A stretch of DNA of 64,000 bases from Acorus gramineus (Eukaryota > Streptophyta > Magnoliopsida > Acorales > Acoraceae). Numbering within the stretch: the stretch's first letter is position 1; each line of letters starts with the position of its first letter. The notes below the pieces were generated by a model, which worked only from the letters and a program-made list of their open reading frames with translations, had not been told where the DNA came from and made no database searches. Both the position numbers and the translations under genes were made by a program. Shown here in pieces: positions 58,885 to 64,000 of this stretch. The stretch covers positions 26,708,843 through 26,772,842 of the forward strand of contig CM060847.1 in the NCBI GenBank assembly GCA_030737835.1. The letters are read 5' to 3'.

Positions 58885-60874
58885 GCATCAATGACCTAGG
58901 GAATCAAAAAGATCAGAAGAGAGTTACATGTTCATTTTTCAATTATCATATATGTTGTTTATTAATTCAGATCCGTATACTAAAATTCACTATTTTTAGC
59001 TAATGATACTTACATTGCTTGGGACTTCATCTTCTTCTGATATTGCCCTCATGTCTTCATAATGAACCACACCCATACTTCCTTCACATATTGCTCCTCT
59101 GCACAATATTCAAAAGCATTGTTGTTTACAAGAGCTCTATATATATGTTTATAATTTCTCAGATAGAGATACTGTATCTGGAAAAAAATTAACAGATGCA
59201 TTTTTATTTAAGCATTAGTAAAAACATATGAAGGAGTCGAACAAGAAAAGAGTTTAATTATTACCTTCCTTCTGTGAATTCCACAATGTGTTTCAGTTTT
59301 TCTAGGTCCTTTTTATTCATGAGCTTCACAACAGCAGTTTTAGGAAAGCTGTATTTGAATTTTTTCGGCTTTGCTTTAGGATTTGGTTGACCCCTGCTGT
59401 TTTTTCTCTTTCTACCCTTTGCTGTGCTTAATGAATCAAATGTATACTTGAAGTCAGGGTTTTTGGTGCTCTTCCTCTATTCAAGTTTGATATTCGAAAT
59501 CATTTGTCGCTTCCTTTTATCATCTATCTCTTTTTCAGTTGTTGTCTGACAATGTACGGTGTCCACAATTCCATGTATTAGTGACCAAGCTCGCAATTGA
59601 ACTATTTGAAGCGGGATTTCAACGCTTGACGCATTAAATTTCTGAAGATCAACAATCATTTCATCCTTTTGCCTTATTGCTTCCCTTAGGCATTCATTTT
59701 CTTTCTCCAAACCGACGCGTTGTGTGATGTTATGGACAGTGGCATCCAATTGGAATTCCTCGATCACTTTAAGTTGTTCATCAACTTGTTTTTGAAGCCT
59801 CTTGATAACTTCTTTTGTTGATGTGATTTCTGCATTTTTCAAACTTATTTGCTCCTTTAGTCCTTGAATTTGTTCCTCCAAAATTTTTGTCTTCTGTTGT
59901 TATTTCTAATGCGGAGGAAAGCTTTTTCCACCCCTCCCGCCCTCTGAAATCTGGATTTCCATCTCTTTGTCCTTCTTCAATAGGTTTACGTTCTCCTCCT
60001 CCATTTCTGTCATCCGTTGTTGTAACTGAGCTAACAGATTAACATGATTTTCATCACCCACTGGTGATTGATTGCCATTGTGTCTCTCACTCTCTTCTTC
60101 TATGTCCTGCTCACTGTTTTGATCAAAATAAGTATGGGGTTCACTCTCATCCTCATCATCTTCAGCCTCTGATTGGCTTTGAGAAGGGGCCTTAGTGTCA
60201 AGATGTCTCAATTCATTTAGACTGGCGCTAAGCTCCTCAATGAAAACCTATAGTAGTCATTATACATACCCAGTTTTTCAAATACAGTGTTAACTTAAAA
60301 CAAAAACCAGCAGTACTTAAATACATATCAGACATATATGTATTTTAATTATTCAGTTACAGATGTATCTAAAAAGGAAAATAAATATGAGCTACAAAGG
60401 GAAGTCTCAATGAATGTAGAATTCATTTGCAGATTTGTTTAAGATACAACAGTACTTAATGCAATCACATACATGTACACCTATTATTTTTTAAGATACA
60501 CCCCTCACATACATATACGTCTAGTGTTTTTAAGATTCACCATTTACATTTAAATATGCCTAGTGTTTTTGAGATACAAGTGTATCTTAAAAAAGAAAAT
60601 CAGCAATACTCAAGTTAATGGTCACACATACAATACCTATTATTGTTTTTTAAAAATTACATATGTATCTGAGCAAATAAAATAATATGAAATCTAAAGG
60701 GAAGATTCAATGTAATAAAGATGGAAGCTTTTACACCACCTGATCATTTTTAATTTTCTTTATTTTTGTTTTGTTCATCTCTCTGTGCAGTTTGCGTAGA
60801 TCCCATTTCAAGAAGCGTGGAAATTTGTTTTCCTGTGTTGAGTGAATTATGCGTGTGTATTCACAAAGCCAATA
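58885..60874 (-). pseudogene. Ulp1-like gene, upstream exons (coiled-coil region)
   Basis: Exons on the minus strand: 60874-60740 (YWLCEYTRIIHS, FPRFLKWDLRKLH, like the segment before the peptidase in plant Ulp1 transposon proteins), 60247-59265, 59098-59014 (GAICEGSMGVVHYEDM), and 58895-58885, which continues beyond the gypsy insert at 49146. All have AG acceptors and GT donors and the phases agree (0, 2, 0). The 983-nt exon encodes an acidic region, then a long coiled coil (MEEENVNLLKKDKEMEIQ; IQGLKEQISLKNAEI), then a basic KGRKRKNSRGQPNPKAKPKK tract. It has in-frame stops at 59906-59908, 59900-59902 and 59477-59479. The 5' end is lost at the repeat starting at 60965. It was a long Ulp1-type protein and is now a pseudogene. 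Confidence 0.75.
59167..60670. repeat. Dispersed AGATAC/GTATCT hexamers, right block
   Basis: AGATAC at 59167, 60442, 60494 and 60572; GTATCT at 59174, 60365, 60582 and 60665. Two pairs form near-palindromes (GAGATACTGTATCT, GAGATACAAGTGTATCTTAA). All lie in introns of the Ulp1 gene. Confidence 0.8.
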
Positions 60875-60964
60875 CTGCATAAATGAAAATTTTTGGTTAG
60901 TTAAGGATATATGTGATTGCTATAAATTAATATGTGAGGAGGTAATATGTGAGGAGGTATTTTA

Positions 60965-61457
60965 TGTTGTGCCTGTGTCATTTGGAGCACTCTGATTAAA
61001 AATTTGGCTACATAATTTTTTCCTCGAAGTTATGTATTTCCAATTTGGTATTTGGATTTGATTTTGTTAAAATCCAAGATGAAGAGGTTTAAATATGATT
61101 TTATTATGAGATGTCCAGTTTTGAGTTAGCTTTCGTACAAAAGTGGAATTAGATCAACTGGATTCCTGTAGTAAAAGTTATGGGTATTTTTCCAAGTATA
61201 CCCCGGGGAGGGAAATTCTGGCAGCAGCCCTGTTCTATGTTTAGCTCTAATTTTGGAATAGCTGGAGAGATTAGTTGATCTTGGCATAAACATGAAAGTT
61301 GTAGATAATCTTCTTAGCTTTCCAACGGACTTGGAATTGTGCAATTCGGAGCTATATCGAGGAAGTTATGGCTGTTCCAGTGAAGCATGCGCAGAATTTC
61401 TAAGTCAGGGATGAAATGGTCATTTCCATCCCTCTTTAGATATTTTGTTGCAACAAA

Positions 61458-61492
<35 letters not shown>

Positions 61493-61735
61493 CCCTCCCA
61501 TTCCCCACGTCAACATTCATGAGTCTCTCATCCTCTCTTTCAAAGCCCCCCCCCCCATGTGTTTGTGAAAATTCCTCAATGGGAAGTGAAGGAGAAGGTG
61601 AAGAAGGTTTGTGTGGGTGTATTGTTGTTGTTGATCTCCTCTCTCTCAAGCTCCCTTCTCATGATCCTTCCCCCCTGATTTTCAGCCAAGGAGGAGGCTG
61701 AGGAGAGGCTGAAGAGGTGGTGGTGGTTGAGGTGG
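60965..61735 (+). repeat. Right arm of the 0.8-kb inverted repeat (LTR-like)
   Basis: TGTTGTGCCTGTGTCATTTG...GGTTGAGGTGG, the reverse complement of 41420-42203 with indels. (CT)n at 61460-61489 mirrors the (GA)n of the left arm. It is homologous to the U3-like part of the diverged solo LTR at 308-2758. The 30 bp beyond it (61736-61765) have no counterpart on the left. Confidence 0.85.
61460..61489. repeat. (CT)n microsatellite
   Basis: Pure CT run of about 30 bp in the presumed leader of the LTR-like arm. Confidence 0.95.
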
Positions 61736-61765
61736 CCGTGGGCGCGTCGAGAGCCCCGCACCTCC

Positions 61766-64000
61766 TGTCACGCCCCGGGCGTCCCCGAGACGTGGCAAGT
61801 GTATATAAAATATCAGAATCTACACAGGAGGTCAATAATATATCATACACAAGCAATCATGACACACAGACAATAAAAGCAGGGCTGGCATGATACATAC
61901 ACCAAATGCGGAAGTTAAGACTGAATCTGTAATCAAAACACACTACAGATTCCATACATAATCACATGTCCTGTGAGAGCCAATATACATACAAAGACAT
62001 CCAAATACAACACAAACGCGTGCCCAAGCACGGAAAATAATACATACTGGCACAAGGGATGCTGATAGTCTCAAAAACTCGCGGGACATAGCGCTACTCC
62101 GCTACTGATGAAGTCCCTCGGGGAGCTCCTCCTCCAGATCCGACTCAGATGACACTGAAGAAAAATATTGTGCGAGGGGTGAGCCACACGCTCAGTGAAC
62201 GGCACAACCCATGCATCACAGACAATATTGACCACAACCAGATAATTCTTAACATCCACAACCACATTACCATAGCCACGATTAACAACAATTCCTCAGC
62301 TAGTGGGTCACTAACGCCAACCCACTACACCCTCACCCTCACCCTCAATGGGTGACCAAGGATATTGGGACTAATCAACACAATCCAGTAGGTCGCTATC
62401 GCCAACCTACTACACCCTCACCCTCACCCCTCAACAGGAGTGACATAGGATATTGGGACTGACAATTATCCATAGACAAATCCAGCGGGTCGCTCATCGC
62501 CAACCCACTACACCCTCACCCTCACCCTACAACGGGTGACAAAGGCTCTTGGGACTGACTAGGCTGTTGGTCACCCTTGGTCCACCGATAGTCTCTCCTC
62601 CACTCCGTAGGCCGCTTGGTTTTCACTCACAACTTCGGCCCAGTCCGAAACCAAATCAGGAGGCGCCTACTGATGGGAACCCTTGGAAGGGACGACCTTT
62701 CTAACGCTGGGGCAGTCTCTACCGGATCCAACGAAGGGGACAGAACAGCCTATCCATCGCATATGATCCACTCGGATCCGCAGACAACACATCATAACAA
62801 CACTACTGTTCTGAATTCCTCAGAACCCACCAGGGCGCATAACTACGATGCGTGGAACATGCATAAGGTTATAACAGGGTGGAATATCGTTGGGGAAAGA
62901 AACTCGGGAGGGCAGCGTGAGTTCCCGTTATAGGACACCCCGACAACCAAACAAGGAACACGGTGTACCCTAACCCGGGTCTCACCGCTGTCCTCGCAAG
63001 GCCCCTCCCCTATAATATTCACTATAACATGCAATTTAACAAATACTGGCATTTAATTTAATAAATAAACTAGTAGGGCACATGCATCGGTCGGGCTTCC
63101 TAACATGGAACCAGGGAACATGCTGCATGGCTCATATACATATCCTAAGGGTGCAAGTCCCTAACATGCAAAGTCTAGGGTAACATGCATTCTGCAATTA
63201 AATCATGCTCGCATGATATACATATTACACATGCCAATATCTATCCATGGTGCCCCAGGAGAGGTCGGTATACGCCCAAGTGCGTATAACACCTCTCTAC
63301 TGGGTTGGATTGTCCCACTCACCAGAGATCGGGGTCGTCGCGCGACCGTCCGTCCAGATCTGCAAGACAGACATTCAGTATGGTGAGAACAATACATAAA
63401 TACTCTAAAATACCCCAAACACACAAAACCCACAACTAAACACCTAACACTCGGGCAAACGTGCATACGACCCGCACGCACGCTAACCCGAGCACTCCGG
63501 CTACCACCCGCACGGCCGGCAACCACCCGCACGGCCGCTCGACCGCCCGGGTGCACCGCCGCGCCTCAGCAAACGCACCCCGCGCACCGCCGAACCTCCC
63601 GGGTGCACCGCGCGCCCCCTGCTCCCCAGCGCAGCCGCCCGCGCGCACCCCGCACGCCTCGCGCTGGCCCGCGAGCACCGCGCACGCCCCGCGCGCAGCG
63701 CCTCGCCCCGCGTGCACCCCGCGCGCACCACCAGCTCCCACACCGCGCGCACGCCTGCCTCTGCCCAGCGCCCCGCGCGCACGCCCCACAGCGCTGCCCA
63801 GCGCCTAGCGCCCCAGCGCCCAGCGCCCAGCACCCTCGGCCAGCACCCGGTACCCACGACCCAGCGCCCAGCGCTCTGCGCCCAGCACCCGGGACCCTCA
63901 CCCAGCGTCCACGCGCACGCACGCGCAGCACGCGCCCAGCGAGCCTGGCAGCACGCGCCCAGCGCGCCTGCCAGCCTGCCCACCCTGCTGCCCGCGTTGC
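61766..64000 (-). mobile_element. Tekay-like LTR, cut by the window end
   Basis: Starts TGTCACGCCCCGGGCGTCC at 61766. It belongs to the subfamily of solo LTRs A and B (no GGCCGCC block). G4-type array at about 62326-62530; GC-rich core from about 63475 to the window edge. Whether it is a solo LTR or part of a full element cannot be told. Confidence 0.9.

Larger units (their letters stand above)
45868..60964. mobile_element. Remnant of an Ulp1-carrying Mutator-like element (MULE), interrupted
   Basis: A FAR1-type transposase gene (plus strand, 46476-47870) and a Ulp1 peptidase gene (minus strand, 60874-48381) converge. The 9.7-kb gypsy derivative 49152-58884 sits in one Ulp1 exon; removing it leaves about 5.4 kb. 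Association of MULE transposases with Ulp1-like genes is known from Kaonashi-type elements of Arabidopsis and CUMULE of melon. The non-coding parts are dense in AGATAC/GTATCT. Terminal inverted repeats were not identified. The outer limits given are those of the enclosing repeats, not proven element ends. Confidence 0.6.

Overview
This window comes from the nuclear genome of a flowering plant, most likely a dicot. It is AT-rich and holds Ty3/gypsy and Ty1/copia retrotransposons nested in one another, MITE-like foldback elements, a FAR1-type Mutator transposase remnant and a plant-type intron-containing Ulp1 peptidase remnant. I found no intact host gene, rRNA, tRNA or CRISPR array. Well over half of the 64 kb is transposon, and one family dominates: a Tekay/Del-like chromovirus with unusually long (about 3.0-3.6 kb) LTRs that carry a very GC-rich core.

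Layout: 308-2758 is a diverged solo LTR with an 83-bp tandem repeat. 2759-3795 is a large foldback element. 4521-7673 and 7698-10803 are two solo LTRs in head-to-head orientation only 24 bp apart, each with its own 5-bp target-site duplication (TSD), so together they form a palindrome of about 6.3 kb. 11081-14229 is a third solo LTR. 14379-31385 is a Ty1/copia element on the minus strand (TSD ACATA). It is split between its integrase and reverse transcriptase regions by a complete 10.9-kb gypsy element on the plus strand (16476-27351, TSD AGCTT). 31386-40825 is AT-rich sequence with several inverted-repeat elements, one of them (37172-38084) with a perfect 9-bp TSD and sitting inside another. 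40826-41417 is a truncated LTR. 42291-45867 is a solo LTR (TSD AATAG).

The most interesting part is 45868-60964. A FAR1-type MULE transposase gene on the plus strand (exons from 46476, broken after about 270 codons) faces a multi-exon Ulp1-like (peptidase C48) gene on the minus strand (48381-60874). The intron phases of the Ulp1 gene can be followed for most exons, and its catalytic His, Gln and Cys motifs are readable, but it carries in-frame stops. One exon of it is cut by a 9.7-kb gypsy derivative (49152-58884, TSD GCATC) that keeps gag but has lost most of pol. The pair resembles Ulp1-carrying Mutator-like elements (Kaonashi/CUMULE type). Its non-coding DNA is strongly enriched in the hexamer AGATAC/GTATCT. 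The block is flanked by an inverted pair of LTR-like arms (41420-42203 and 60965-61735).

The gypsy LTRs share features in every copy I checked: a TATA box, a pyrimidine-rich leader, a strong 5' splice-site-like sequence, the GC-rich core, a 3' splice-site-like sequence, and an array of G-quadruplex-type repeats. This suggests that the long LTR is organised as a leader with removable introns. Boundaries given with TSDs are read directly from the sequence. Family and clade names, intron use and function are inferences.
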